DNA from: Paenibacillus uliginis N3/975 | Lineage (GTDB): Bacteria > Bacillota > Bacilli > Paenibacillales > Paenibacillaceae | DNA: 64,000 nt | Direction of reading: 5' to 3' | NCBI RefSeq assembly: GCF_900177425.1 | Contig: NZ_LT840184.1 | Span: forward strand, 4,622,357 to 4,686,356 | In this document: positions 51,206 to 60,324 of the stretch, piece after piece | How the letters are laid out: the number at the start of each line of letters is the position of its first letter | Position numbering within the stretch: the stretch's first letter is position 1 | Position numbers and translations under genes: made by a program | The notes under the pieces: model-generated | Seen by the model: only the letters and a program-made list of their open reading frames with translations | Database searches by the model: none | What the model was told of the DNA's origin: nothing

Positions 51206-51463
51206 TTAGTCGAAAGAAGATCCCTTATATGCTGATATTGTCATATAGTTCATGAGACTGGTCGCTTTCAATGACAGAACATCATTTACCAGTTTATGAA
51301 GAGAAGGCATGCCCTGCTTCTTGTATTTGCTGCTTACACAATTCCAGACATCGTCAACAGTCACGTACTCGTATCCGATCATACGGAACTCCTCAGCCTT
51401 GCTGGAACAGATCATGTTAATCATGCTGGCCAATTCTTCCTCACTCATTGATTCCATTCCCAT
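51206..51463 (-). CDS. Post-transcriptional regulator ComN-like
   Basis: This 85-residue helical protein from the ATG at 51463 (AGGAGG 9 nt upstream) starts MGMESMSEEELASMINMICS. It contains SKAEEFRMIGYEYVTVDDVW and KLVNDVLSLKATSLMNYMTI, the ComN/YrzD pattern. In B. subtilis ComN binds comE mRNA and localises it to division sites. It lies at the same place near secDF and spoVB as in Bacillus. The frame upstream of this ATG is unsupported. Confidence 0.85.
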   Translation of the reverse strand: MGMESMSEEELASMINMICSSKAEEFRMIGYEYVTVDDVWNCVSSKYKKQGMPSLHKLVNDVLSLKATSLMNYMTISAYKGSSFD

Positions 51464-51639
51464 GTTTTGTCGCCTCCTCCCCGTTGTCTTTAGCTTTACA
51501 TTCGACTGAAAATATCTTTTCCCTTCTTTTCGTACCATGGTTATCAAAAAAAGTAAAGCATCAGATGGGACAGGTAGGGCATATCCATATCAGTAGGGCA
51601 GGGTTTAGGATTCTTTTTTACCAGGGAGTGGGATGAACA

Positions 51640-53223
51640 TTGAACAAACAATCATTTATTAAAGGTACCATGATTCTGTTGACGGCTGGAATTATTAACC
51701 GGCTTCTCGGATTTATTCCTCGAATTGCCCTTCCTCGGATCATCGGACCGGAGGGTGTCGGTATTTACCAACTCGGCTACCCATTTTTTATCGTTCTCGT
51801 CACAATCATCACGGGCGGAGTCCCTCTTGCCATTGCAAAAATGGTGGCTGAGGCAGAAGGTGCCGGAAAGAGCGACTATTCCAAGCACATACTACGGACC
51901 AGTCTGGCTCTAACCGTGATAGTCGGAACTCTATTTATGTTCATTAGTCTCCTGCTGGCTCCATGGGTTACAAGTGTAATTCTGCCTGATGAACGGGTCT
52001 ACCAAACTTTTGTCAGTATGACTCCAATGATGATCATTGTAGCTGTCTCGGCTGTTTACCGCGGATATTTTCAAGGAAAGCAGAATATGATTCCGTCTGC
52101 AGCGTCATCCATCATTGAAACGATTGCCAGGATCGTGTGTATGCTCTGGTTTGCTTATATATTGATGCCGAAGGGACTGGCATACGGAGCTGCAGGAGCC
52201 ATGCTTGGAACCGCTGTCGGGGAACTTTTCGGCATGTTTGTCCTACTTTGGCAGTATGCACGAGATGAACGACGCAGACCAAACGCAGTTCAAAATTCAC
52301 ACACCGATGAGCAACACCATCTTCATACTCCACCCCAGAACCGTAACATCCTTAAACGCATGCTTGGCATTGCCATTCCAGTCACTGGCGGGAAAATGGT
52401 TGGGTCCATTTCCTATTTGATGGAATCCATTATTACAGCTCGAAGTTTGGCGCTAGCTGGCATAGCTACATCCGTAGCAACGGCCCAATATGGAGCTCTA
52501 CAGGGTATGGTCATCCCCCTTCTACTGCTTCCTGGGGCGATTACGATGTCCCTTGCCGTTGCTCTTGTCCCTTCCCTTTCAGAGGCAGCGGCCAGAAAAG
52601 ACCGGGCAACCATTCATAAACGGATGAATCAGGCACTTCGTCTGGCTCTTGTGACGGGAGCACCTTTTGCCGTCATCATGTACATTTTGGCCGAACCCCT
52701 CTGTTTGCTGCTGTATGACAATGCAGAAATAAGTATCATGCTCAAGATTATGGCTCCTTTTGCACTGTTTCTTTATGTACAGGCACCGCTCCAGGCTGCG
52801 CTGCAGGCGCTGGATCGGCCGGGCAGAGCTTTGATGAACACTTTGTTCGGTGCTTTAATCAAAATGGGACTCATCCTGTATTTATCCTCTAATCCTGAGT
52901 TCGGCATCAAAGGTGCAGTTATTGCCATCATCGTAAACAGTATTGCTGTAACGGTACTTCATGGATACAGTGTATCTAGGTTGATCGGGTTTCGATTCAA
53001 GCTGCTCGACATCATTAAAACAGCAATTGTTATGCTCATTATGGGAGCCGGTATTTTGTTCGGATATCGTCATCTTCCCTTTACAGGATTACCATGGCTT
53101 CAGTTCTTTTCTGCCGCAGCTGCAGGAGTGATCTTGTATCTTATCGTGGTTTTCATGATGAAGCTCGTAACATTCCGGGACTTGGTACGGATACCGGTAA
53201 TCGGTAAATGGTTTAACCGATAA
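51640..53223 (+). CDS. spoVB: SpoVB/MurJ-type polysaccharide flippase
   Basis: This 527-residue MOP-family protein has about 14 membrane segments. The start is NKQSFIKGTMILLTAGIINR then LLGFIPRIALPRIIGPEGVG, typical of SpoVB. Internal GAGAMLGTAVGELFGMFVLL and PITGGKMVGSISYLMESIIT-like segments follow. SpoVB moves lipid II-type precursors for spore cortex in Bacillus. The TTG start follows GGGAGTGGGATG. A His-rich cytoplasmic loop (about 216-236) precedes helix 7. The gene is divergent from comN. Confidence 0.88.
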   Translation: MNKQSFIKGTMILLTAGIINRLLGFIPRIALPRIIGPEGVGIYQLGYPFFIVLVTIITGGVPLAIAKMVAEAEGAGKSDYSKHILRTSLALTVIVGTLFMFISLLLAPWVTSVILPDERVYQTFVSMTPMMIIVAVSAVYRGYFQGKQNMIPSAASSIIETIARIVCMLWFAYILMPKGLAYGAAGAMLGTAVGELFGMFVLLWQYARDERRRPNAVQNSHTDEQHHLHTPPQNRNILKRMLGIAIPVTGGKMVGSISYLMESIITARSLALAGIATSVATAQYGALQGMVIPLLLLPGAITMSLAVALVPSLSEAAARKDRATIHKRMNQALRLALVTGAPFAVIMYILAEPLCLLLYDNAEISIMLKIMAPFALFLYVQAPLQAALQALDRPGRALMNTLFGALIKMGLILYLSSNPEFGIKGAVIAIIVNSIAVTVLHGYSVSRLIGFRFKLLDIIKTAIVMLIMGAGILFGYRHLPFTGLPWLQFFSAAAAGVILYLIVVFMMKLVTFRDLVRIPVIGKWFNR

Positions 53224-53245
53224 TGCAGGATGGCTGCATTTAATT

Positions 53246-54004
53246 TTAGTCGTTACGATCAACGTACACTCTCCCTTTATGGTCCATGGAACACAAGAAT
53301 ACTTCCTTGAAATCTCTGGCTCCATGTTTTTGAATTTCATTTTTTAGCCAAAACCTCGTCTTATCGATCAGTGCCAAGTTTTCATCCTGAACCTTACCAT
53401 CCATAATTAAAGGGACCGGTAGACCCTCATATGTTATTTTGCCGTATGGTATCTCGATCCGACTGTCCGTATCCTTGACATTCTTGAATTTGTTGTTTGA
53501 TGATTTATCTGAAACAGAAAAAGAGGAACTACTGCTTGAATTGCTCGATGATTCTTTAGGTATAACCGTCAATTGACCAGACGTTTCGAGAATCGCAAAT
53601 TCAACGTCAGCCAAACTAGCGATATCCTTTCCCCTGAGCTGCTGCATCAAATCATCAAGGTTATAACGTAACTTGCTCATTTCTTTACGATGCAGCTTCC
53701 CTCTGGACACAATAATACTGGGCTTTCCGTCTGCCAGCAGCCGCACCTTGCGACTCTTCAGTCCCCAATAAGCAAGTCCCACCTGAATAGTAACAAGTAC
53801 CGCGATAGGTATGATTCCGTCTATAAGCGGCTTATTTACATCTTCAAGCACGAAGATAGCGATTTCTGCGATCATAATGGAGATAACCAGGTCAAAAATA
53901 GATAGCTTTCCGATCTCTCTTTTTCCCATAATACGCAAGGTTATAAAAGTAATCCCGTACATTAAAATTGTCCGGAAAATAAGGAGTGTGATATGTGTGG
54001 TCAA
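53246..54004 (-). CDS. DUF421 membrane protein (YetF/YrbG-like)
   Basis: This 252-residue protein has three N-terminal membrane helices (about 5-25, 35-55, 60-80), the motif RIMGKREIGKLSIFDLVISI (about 24-43) and LRYNLDDLMQQLRGKDIASL with the conserved DLMQQLR. A Ser-rich linker (about 155-175) comes before a second small domain with RFWLKNEIQKHGARDFKEVF. DUF421 proteins such as YetF are membrane proteins of uncertain role linked to spore and envelope functions. It corresponds to yrbG by location. Confidence 0.9.
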   Translation of the reverse strand: MTTHITLLIFRTILMYGITFITLRIMGKREIGKLSIFDLVISIMIAEIAIFVLEDVNKPLIDGIIPIAVLVTIQVGLAYWGLKSRKVRLLADGKPSIIVSRGKLHRKEMSKLRYNLDDLMQQLRGKDIASLADVEFAILETSGQLTVIPKESSSNSSSSSSFSVSDKSSNNKFKNVKDTDSRIEIPYGKITYEGLPVPLIMDGKVQDENLALIDKTRFWLKNEIQKHGARDFKEVFLCSMDHKGRVYVDRND

Positions 54005-54188
54005 TTGTATTCCCTCCCAGGTAATTGGACATGTTCAAGGTATTGCTATTCTGCCCCCGACCCCGCTTTCCATTCGGTATGTCATGATTAATTAATGGTA
54101 ATCATACAGAACTTCATAGATAGTACTAACTGTGTAGGCTTGGCCATACAATGATTAATAATTGAAGTTTAGTAAAGGGGCTGATTTA

Positions 54189-54578
54189 TTGGAACCGATC
54201 CGACGCGTTTTCTCCTTACGGATCAACAATCCGATTCTTTCCGGATTGCTGTATTCATTCATGTGGATGTTTCTCGGCGCTTTGGGGCTGTCACTGCTCC
54301 TCTGGGCGAGCAATCTCTCTGAGGATGACTTATCCCTGTACACGTTTCTCGTACATGGAGTTTCCGCTGCATTTGGCGGCATTGTAAGTGGTAAGCGTGC
54401 AGGAAACAAAGGCTGGTATTATGGCTGTCTCACAGGATTGTTATATGGAATTATGTTAATTGTTATCGGTTTTCTCGCTCTAGACAGTTCTTTATCGTGG
54501 GGAGATCTTACACTTATTGCTGCGGTTTTAGTTGCAGGTTCCATCGGTGGCATTTTTGGTGTAAATTTACGTAAATAA
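54189..54578 (+). CDS. TIGR04086 family (YrzE-like) membrane protein
   Basis: This 129-residue protein has four membrane segments (about 18-40, 52-70, 77-98, 105-125) with Gly-rich ends such as GGIVSGKRAGNKGWYYGCLT and GSIGGIFGVNLRK. The pattern fits the TIGR04086/YrzE family found next to yajC and yrbG in Bacilli; the function is unknown. The TTG at 54189 (AAAGGGG 8 nt upstream) was chosen over an ATG at 54162 that lacks a ribosome site. Confidence 0.82.
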   Translation: MEPIRRVFSLRINNPILSGLLYSFMWMFLGALGLSLLLWASNLSEDDLSLYTFLVHGVSAAFGGIVSGKRAGNKGWYYGCLTGLLYGIMLIVIGFLALDSSLSWGDLTLIAAVLVAGSIGGIFGVNLRK

Positions 54579-54661
54579 ATTGTTAATTCTCTTTCCCGAA
54601 ACTGTGTTACACTGGTAACATTGTTCATTAATGATTTAGGAAAGAGGAGGCTTTTGTTTCA

Positions 54662-55495
54662 TTGTTATATCAATCCATGACTACCATAACTCTATTCACT
54701 ACACTTAATGTGATCGTGCTCCTGTGGATCGGGACTCTTCAAAACCCCTTCAAAGCACTTTTTACACTTGTTCGAGAACTCTTCACAACCCCGCGCTTTT
54801 TCATACTGTTTGCGGCCATGGCGGCAATTCTTATGTTGAATAAATATGAGCTACAGTTCGAACAAGAGCATTTTATATCTCCAAATGATTTCACACCCAT
54901 GATTTTCCAATTGGAAGGTTTTTTTGTGAAGCATGTACAGGAAATCTTTTATAGTCCCTGGCTCACACCAGTTCTTGCTTATTTTTACCTGCTTGTATTT
55001 CAGGCACTGATTATCGGATCTATCGGGGTATACCTCATTCAACATAACAAAGCTCACGTGTATGCTACCTGTTATGCGATTCTAATTAATTACACGATGG
55101 CGATCCCTTTCTTCTTGTTCTTTCCAGTAAATGAAACTTGGTCCTATCAGCCTGCAGGCGTGACTTTTTATATGCTTGAAGTATTTCCGAACTTTGAGTC
55201 GGTCTATCGCCCATTATCAGGTTTAGATAACTGTTTCCCAAGCCTTCACACTTCTTTGTCAGTGACCATGGCTGTGCTGGGGTTCCGTTCCGGAAATAGA
55301 CGTTGGGCGATCATTACTGGCATAAGTGCAGCTATCATTATATTTAGCATTTTCTACTTAGGCATTCACTGGTTGTCTGATATGCTGGCGGGAACACTTC
55401 TAGGCTTGATGGCCTCCTCATTAGGTATATATTTAGGAAAGCTCACAGACAAGAAAGCAACTCATTCCCTTTATTACAATAAGATGACGGGATAG
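54662..55495 (+). CDS. PAP2-family membrane phosphatase
   Basis: This 277-residue protein has about six membrane segments and the acid phosphatase motifs DNCFPSLHTSLSVTMAV (C2, catalytic His near 195) and YLGIHWLSDMLAGTLLG (C3, His near 237). The KxxxxxxRP C1 motif is weak, which fits the inositolphosphotransferase-like branch. Substrates are probably lipid phosphates or undecaprenyl-PP. It follows the YrzE-like gene after 83 bp and ends before a two-way terminator shared with yajC. Confidence 0.83.
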   Translation: MLYQSMTTITLFTTLNVIVLLWIGTLQNPFKALFTLVRELFTTPRFFILFAAMAAILMLNKYELQFEQEHFISPNDFTPMIFQLEGFFVKHVQEIFYSPWLTPVLAYFYLLVFQALIIGSIGVYLIQHNKAHVYATCYAILINYTMAIPFFLFFPVNETWSYQPAGVTFYMLEVFPNFESVYRPLSGLDNCFPSLHTSLSVTMAVLGFRSGNRRWAIITGISAAIIIFSIFYLGIHWLSDMLAGTLLGLMASSLGIYLGKLTDKKATHSLYYNKMTG

Positions 55496-55510
55496 CATTT
55501 ATATCAACAA

Positions 55511-55545
55511 GAAAAGCCTGGTTCCAAATAGGAACCAGGCTTTTT
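55511..55545. terminator. Bidirectional terminator between the PAP2 gene and yajC
   Basis: AAAAGCCTGGTTCC...GGAACCAGGCTTTTT with A and T tracts on both sides. Confidence 0.92.
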
Positions 55546-55585
55546 CGTGATTTACCTAAAGCTTGGGGCTTCAGGAAGAGATCAT

Positions 55586-55891
55586 CTATGCCTCGGAATC
55601 GGTATTGACGCTGTGGCTGATCGAGCTACGATCAAACGTCAGTTTCGTGACGTCGTTCACTTTCAACACCACTACATCGTCAGTAATCTCCATGATTGTG
55701 CCGTGAAGACCGCCGATTGTAACTACCTTATCACCTTTTTTCAAAGCGCCAAGCATAGCATTACGAGTCTTCTGTTTTTTCTGCTGTGGACGGATAAGCA
55801 GAAAGTAGAAGATGACGAACATCAATACGAAGGGCAGAATTAAACCCACTATTCCGCCGCCTTGTGTCGGTGCTGCTGCAATTTCAAACAT
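55586..55891 (-). CDS. yajC: Preprotein translocase subunit YajC
   Basis: This 101-residue protein has one membrane segment (about 14-34, GLILPFVLMFVIFYFLLIRP) followed by QQKKQKTRNAMLGALKKGDK and a small beta domain with TIGGLHGTIMEITDDVV. YajC associates with SecDF. The ATG at 55891 has AAGGGGGG 6 nt upstream. It follows tgt in the conserved queA-tgt-yajC order. Confidence 0.95.
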   Translation of the reverse strand: MFEIAAAPTQGGGIVGLILPFVLMFVIFYFLLIRPQQKKQKTRNAMLGALKKGDKVVTIGGLHGTIMEITDDVVVLKVNDVTKLTFDRSSISHSVNTDSEA

Positions 55892-55933
55892 ATCTTTCCC
55901 CCCCTTCATGGACTTCCCATGATGGCTTTAATC

Positions 55934-57073
55934 TTAAAAACCTTTTTCATTATCGTGCAGGCCGTACTTTTCAAAAAACTCATCGCGGAAATCAAGCAAG
56001 CGATCTTCCATAATGCTTTGCCGCACGTTACGCATCAGATTAAGAAGAAAATGAAGATTATGATACGTTGTAAGCCGAAGGCCAAACGTTTCATCACTCT
56101 TAATCAAATGGCGCAGATAAGCACGTGAGTAGTGACGGCATGTATAGCAATCACACTCCGGATCAAGCGGTCCAAAATCCCTGGCGTACTGGGCATTCCG
56201 AACGACAAGACGGCCTTGACTTGTCATCGTCGTTCCGTTGCGGGCGATCCGCGTCGGAAGCACACAATCGAACATGTCCACACCCCGGATAGAGCCTTCC
56301 AGCAGCGCATCAGGCGAGCCAACCCCCATCAGGTAACGCGGTTTATTGTCCGGAAGCAGGGGTACCGTGTAATCCAGCACTTCATACATAAGCTGCTTGG
56401 ATTCTCCCACACTAAGTCCACCAATAGCATAACCCGGGAAATCCATGGAAGTCAAATCACGCGCGCTCTGGCGCCGCAGGTCCTCATACATGCCCCCTTG
56501 AACGATAGCGAACAGGCCCTGATCATGCGGACGGGCATGGCTCTTTAAGCAGCGCTCAGCCCACCGTGAAGTACGTTCCGTAGATTTCTTGACATAATCA
56601 TACTCCGCCGGATAAGGAGGACATTCATCAAACGCCATCATAATATCTGAACCAAGTGCATTTTGAATTTCCATTGCGACTTCTGGAGAAATAAACAGCT
56701 TGTCTCCGTTCAGATGAGAACGGAAGTTAACGCCTTCTTCAGTTATTTTTCGCATCTCAGCCAAACTAAATACTTGAAAACCACCACTATCTGTCAGAAT
56801 CGGGCGATCCCAGTTCATAAATTTATGCAGACCGCCTGCTTCTTTAATGATGTCGTGGCCTGGTCGAAGGAACAAATGGTACGTATTGCTCAAAATGATT
56901 TGTGCATCCATCGCCTTTAGTTCTTCCGGACTCATCGTCTTAACTGTTGCCAGTGTTCCTACGGGCATGAATGTCGGTGTTTCAATTACACCGTGTGGTG
57001 TGTGTACGCGGCCTAGTCTTGCTCCCGACTGCTTACATGTTTTGATATGTTCATAGGTGATAGCTGCTGCCAT
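55934..57073 (-). CDS. tgt: Queuine tRNA-ribosyltransferase
   Basis: This 379-residue TIM-barrel enzyme inserts preQ1 at G34 of GUN-anticodon tRNAs. It has GVIETPTFMPVGTLATVKTM, the catalytic segment DSGGFQVFSLAEMRKITEEG, VDMFDCVLPTRIARNG (nucleophile Asp in DCVLPTR) and the zinc site CDCYTCRHYSRAYLRHL with the later His. It works before QueA. The gene is 19 bp after queA. Confidence 0.98.
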   Translation of the reverse strand: MAAAITYEHIKTCKQSGARLGRVHTPHGVIETPTFMPVGTLATVKTMSPEELKAMDAQIILSNTYHLFLRPGHDIIKEAGGLHKFMNWDRPILTDSGGFQVFSLAEMRKITEEGVNFRSHLNGDKLFISPEVAMEIQNALGSDIMMAFDECPPYPAEYDYVKKSTERTSRWAERCLKSHARPHDQGLFAIVQGGMYEDLRRQSARDLTSMDFPGYAIGGLSVGESKQLMYEVLDYTVPLLPDNKPRYLMGVGSPDALLEGSIRGVDMFDCVLPTRIARNGTTMTSQGRLVVRNAQYARDFGPLDPECDCYTCRHYSRAYLRHLIKSDETFGLRLTTYHNLHFLLNLMRNVRQSIMEDRLLDFRDEFFEKYGLHDNEKGF

Positions 57074-57091
57074 TTTGATAAACCTCCGAAA

Positions 57092-58123
57092 TTAATAAAT
57101 AAACATAGCGTCTCCAAAGCTAAAGAAACGGTATTCCCGTTCTACAGCTTCCTTATAAGCTTCAAGAATATGATCCCTGCCAGCTAAAGCACTTACAAGC
57201 ATAACGAGTGTAGATTTCGGAAGATGGAAGTTTGTAATTAATGCATCCACCACTTTGAACTCATAACCCGGGTATATGAATATGCTCGTCCAACCACTGC
57301 TCTCACGCAGGAGCCCTCCCTGACACTGGTTTCCTACGGTCTCTAATGTTCTGCATGAGGTTGTTCCAACAGCAATAACTCGTCCGCCTCTGCTCTTGGT
57401 CTCATTCAGCAAGTCAGCCGTTTCTTGAGACAGAACATAATATTCTTCATGCATGACATGGTCTTCCACCTGATCAACAGACATAGGACGAAAAGTGCCC
57501 AGCCCCACATGAAGTGTTATAAAAGCGATGTCGACGCCTTGCTTTCGAATACAATCAAGCAGTTCTTCCGTAAAATGAAGTCCCGCTGTTGGAGCAGCGG
57601 CTGAGCCTTCATGTTTGGCATATACGGTCTGGTATCGATCACGGTCATCCAATTTCTCTTTAATGTAAGGAGGCAGTGGCATCTGTCCGAGAGAATCTAA
57701 TATTTCCTGGAAGATTCCATCGTAAGAAAAGGACAAAACCCTTGCGCCCAACTCTCCCTCTTCATCAATAATGGCGCGCAGTTTACCTTCGCCAAACGTG
57801 ATAACGCTCCCCTTTTTTAGCCTCTTTCCAGGCTTTACGAGTGCTTCCCAGCGGTCCTCGCCTAGAGCTTTCAGCAGAAGCACCTCAGCTTTGGCACCCG
57901 TATCTTCCTTAGCGCCAAACAGCCGGGCAGGAATCACTTTAGTATCGTTAAGCACCAGCGTATCGCCAGGCCGCAGATAATTTACAATATCTCCGAACAC
58001 TTGATGAGATAACGCGCCATCTTCTTTACTCACGGTCAACAGCCTTGAAGAACTGCGGTCAAGCAGAGGAGTTTGTGCAATTAAGTGTTCAGGCAATTCA
58101 AAGTCATACAAGTCTACATTCAT
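57092..58123 (-). CDS. queA: S-adenosylmethionine:tRNA ribosyltransferase-isomerase
   Basis: This 343-residue protein has YDFELPEHLIAQTPLLDRSS, LVLNDTKVIPARLFG, AAPTAGLHFTEELLD and GRVIAVGTTSCRTLE, all typical of QueA. It transfers the ribosyl moiety of SAM to preQ1 in tRNA to make epoxyqueuosine. It lies between the SpoIID-like gene and tgt on one strand; the order ruvB-(spoIID-like)-queA-tgt is common in Paenibacillus. Confidence 0.98.
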   Translation of the reverse strand: MNVDLYDFELPEHLIAQTPLLDRSSSRLLTVSKEDGALSHQVFGDIVNYLRPGDTLVLNDTKVIPARLFGAKEDTGAKAEVLLLKALGEDRWEALVKPGKRLKKGSVITFGEGKLRAIIDEEGELGARVLSFSYDGIFQEILDSLGQMPLPPYIKEKLDDRDRYQTVYAKHEGSAAAPTAGLHFTEELLDCIRKQGVDIAFITLHVGLGTFRPMSVDQVEDHVMHEEYYVLSQETADLLNETKSRGGRVIAVGTTSCRTLETVGNQCQGGLLRESSGWTSIFIYPGYEFKVVDALITNFHLPKSTLVMLVSALAGRDHILEAYKEAVEREYRFFSFGDAMFIY

Positions 58124-58128
58124 CGTGG

Positions 58129-60237
58129 TCAGTCCTTAATAATAGTTGAGTTGCGGTAATAGTGTTGCAAAATCTCCTTATAATCATACCCCTCATCGGC
58201 CATTCCCTTGGCTCCCCATTGAGAAAGACCCAGTCCGTGCCCAAAGCCTTTGCCTGTAAATTTGAATCCGGCCGTCTTGTCAATGACTCTGGCTTTACTG
58301 TCTCCATTCATCACAACAGAACCGGCGCTGGAGGTATTTTGTACTCCGTCAGCTGAAACAACAGAGACATTCTGGCCACCTGAAAGGGTTGATGCTACAC
58401 CGTTAGCGCCCAATACAGTATAACTTCCGGTAGGTTCAATATCAAACATGGTGCTCGGAAGTCCGCTAAAAGCAGACCGATACAAATCCGGGTATTTAAC
58501 ATCAAGAATTTGTCCGTTTGCCGTTACTTGTACAGCTCGGCCCGATGGTCCTCTTTGGGTAACTTCCAGCGTATTGATCGATGAAGGCAGACTCGAACTC
58601 GTCTTACCCTTCAAGGACTGAAGCAATTCGGAAGAGGTGAATGGACCTCTCACCCATTCATAGCTGTTCGATTCATTTACCTTATCCAATATAACTGCCG
58701 TATCGCCCGGGTTCATCTGTGCAGCCGGCTTTACAGAGGATTGGATGAGAGGCAGCGGCCGAATGTTAGTATCCTTCGCAGTAACTGTCATGATCCGAAG
58801 ACCAGCGGCTGTTGCTGCACCTGTTTCCTTGACGTTATCTTCACGCACGTAACCTGTGACCCCATTTGGCAAAAGGATATGATACCACTGTTTCAGTGCA
58901 GCCTGTGAAGATTTATCACCAGGACTTTCTACAGCTGCAAATAAATCATTTGCACTGTTCCATACTTCAGAAGGATCTGCTGTCATCCCTCCACTGTTGG
59001 ATGAAAACACCGCCTCGACAAGCTTGTTATTGCTCATCAGAACTTCACCCTTAGTCGCATCAACAGCTTGGGTGATGCTTCCTTGTTCAGTGCCTATTCC
59101 ACTGTAAGCCTGGCTGAGTGTCGTATCTACCACATGAGCTACTTCAAACTTGTTTCCTTGAAACAAAGCATAGCTCCGTGCAGCAACTGCTTGTGCCTTC
59201 AGCGCTTCGCTCCCCCATGACGATGGCACTTCTGCACCAACTACGGAATACAAATACTGCTCGAACGGCAGCTCGTTTACAAGATAAAGCTGACCATTCT
59301 TCGTACCGATCTCGAATGCGCCTCTATATTTTCGATCAGAGCGCTCCATCACTTGAATGCCTGAATTTGAAGAGGTTTCTACCCATAGCTTGGCCCCTGT
59401 GCCTGCCATCACATAATGAGCGACCGGCTGTGCCTGTGCCAGGTTAAGTCCTGCATCCTGTCTTATCATTAGACCAACAGCATCTTTGCCGACTTCATCC
59501 AGCGGTACCGCCGAAACAGCTTGAGCTGTACTTTTTAGCGCCGCAAATTCAGCTGTGTTCGCAGCCTCACCGACCCACACGGCATATTTAACAGTGCCTC
59601 CGGTTGGCACAATAACATTTACCGCATCGATCCCTGAATCCACGAAAGTCCTCCGAACCTTCTCAGCGGCAGCCTCAGAATCAAATTGTCCAGCTGTCAG
59701 ATGCAAAGACCCTTTTGCTGCAGGAGTCTGGCCATTCAAATAAGCCGCAGCTGTCTTAGCTGTTCTTGCAGCAGCTTCTTTAGCAGCCTGTTCATTGGAA
59801 TACATACCTGAATATAACTGAAATACATTTCCGTTACTACTCTCGGATAAGAACAGCAGCGGCTTATCTGCCGTCGCCTGTAATTTCTTCGCTGCCTCGG
59901 ATGCGGTCTTCCAATCCTTCGTCTCGAGCACTTTTACACGGTAGGAATCCACACTTAAGCGAACTTTCTGAGACCCCGGAATCGAGAGCAATCCTTGTGA
60001 TACTTCAGATGTAATTAATGATGCATTAAAAGATTCCGACGACTCCACGGTTACAGCTGGAGTCGTGGACTTATACTTGCTTCCAAGATCCAGAAACAAT
60101 GCCACCCTTATATTATCCAGAGAAGGTGCTGCAGCGGATACAGCTGGTGCATACCATACGCTCCCCGCCACGATGACGGCCAACAAACCCTTGGCACACC
60201 AAGTGCGGATGCTTCGATTCCATTTCTTTGTTGTCAT
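58129..60237 (-). CDS. SpoIID/LytB domain secreted protein with SPOR-like repeats
   Basis: This 702-residue protein has a signal peptide (GLLAVIVAGSVWYAPAVSAA, about 16-35) and two SPOR-like repeats (about 125-225, with VFQLYSGMYSNEQAAKEAAA). The SpoIID/LytB domain (about 300-430) has EQYLYSVVGAEVPSSWGSEA and AQAVAARSYALFQ. An SH3-like insert follows, and it ends KGFGHGLGLSQWGAKGMADE with YDYKEILQHYY. SpoIID-type proteins are lytic transglycosylases or amidase enhancers acting on peptidoglycan; this is the vegetative-type, not the sporulation SpoIID itself. It lies between ruvB and queA. Confidence 0.9.
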   Translation of the reverse strand: MTTKKWNRSIRTWCAKGLLAVIVAGSVWYAPAVSAAAPSLDNIRVALFLDLGSKYKSTTPAVTVESSESFNASLITSEVSQGLLSIPGSQKVRLSVDSYRVKVLETKDWKTASEAAKKLQATADKPLLFLSESSNGNVFQLYSGMYSNEQAAKEAAARTAKTAAAYLNGQTPAAKGSLHLTAGQFDSEAAAEKVRRTFVDSGIDAVNVIVPTGGTVKYAVWVGEAANTAEFAALKSTAQAVSAVPLDEVGKDAVGLMIRQDAGLNLAQAQPVAHYVMAGTGAKLWVETSSNSGIQVMERSDRKYRGAFEIGTKNGQLYLVNELPFEQYLYSVVGAEVPSSWGSEALKAQAVAARSYALFQGNKFEVAHVVDTTLSQAYSGIGTEQGSITQAVDATKGEVLMSNNKLVEAVFSSNSGGMTADPSEVWNSANDLFAAVESPGDKSSQAALKQWYHILLPNGVTGYVREDNVKETGAATAAGLRIMTVTAKDTNIRPLPLIQSSVKPAAQMNPGDTAVILDKVNESNSYEWVRGPFTSSELLQSLKGKTSSSLPSSINTLEVTQRGPSGRAVQVTANGQILDVKYPDLYRSAFSGLPSTMFDIEPTGSYTVLGANGVASTLSGGQNVSVVSADGVQNTSSAGSVVMNGDSKARVIDKTAGFKFTGKGFGHGLGLSQWGAKGMADEGYDYKEILQHYYRNSTIIKD

Positions 60238-60324
60238 TGGTTAATTCCTCCTGCATTGTAAGAATGGACGAAAAAGTCATTTATATCGTTCATTTTCATG
60301 ATGGCTTCCACAAGGAAGTCTATG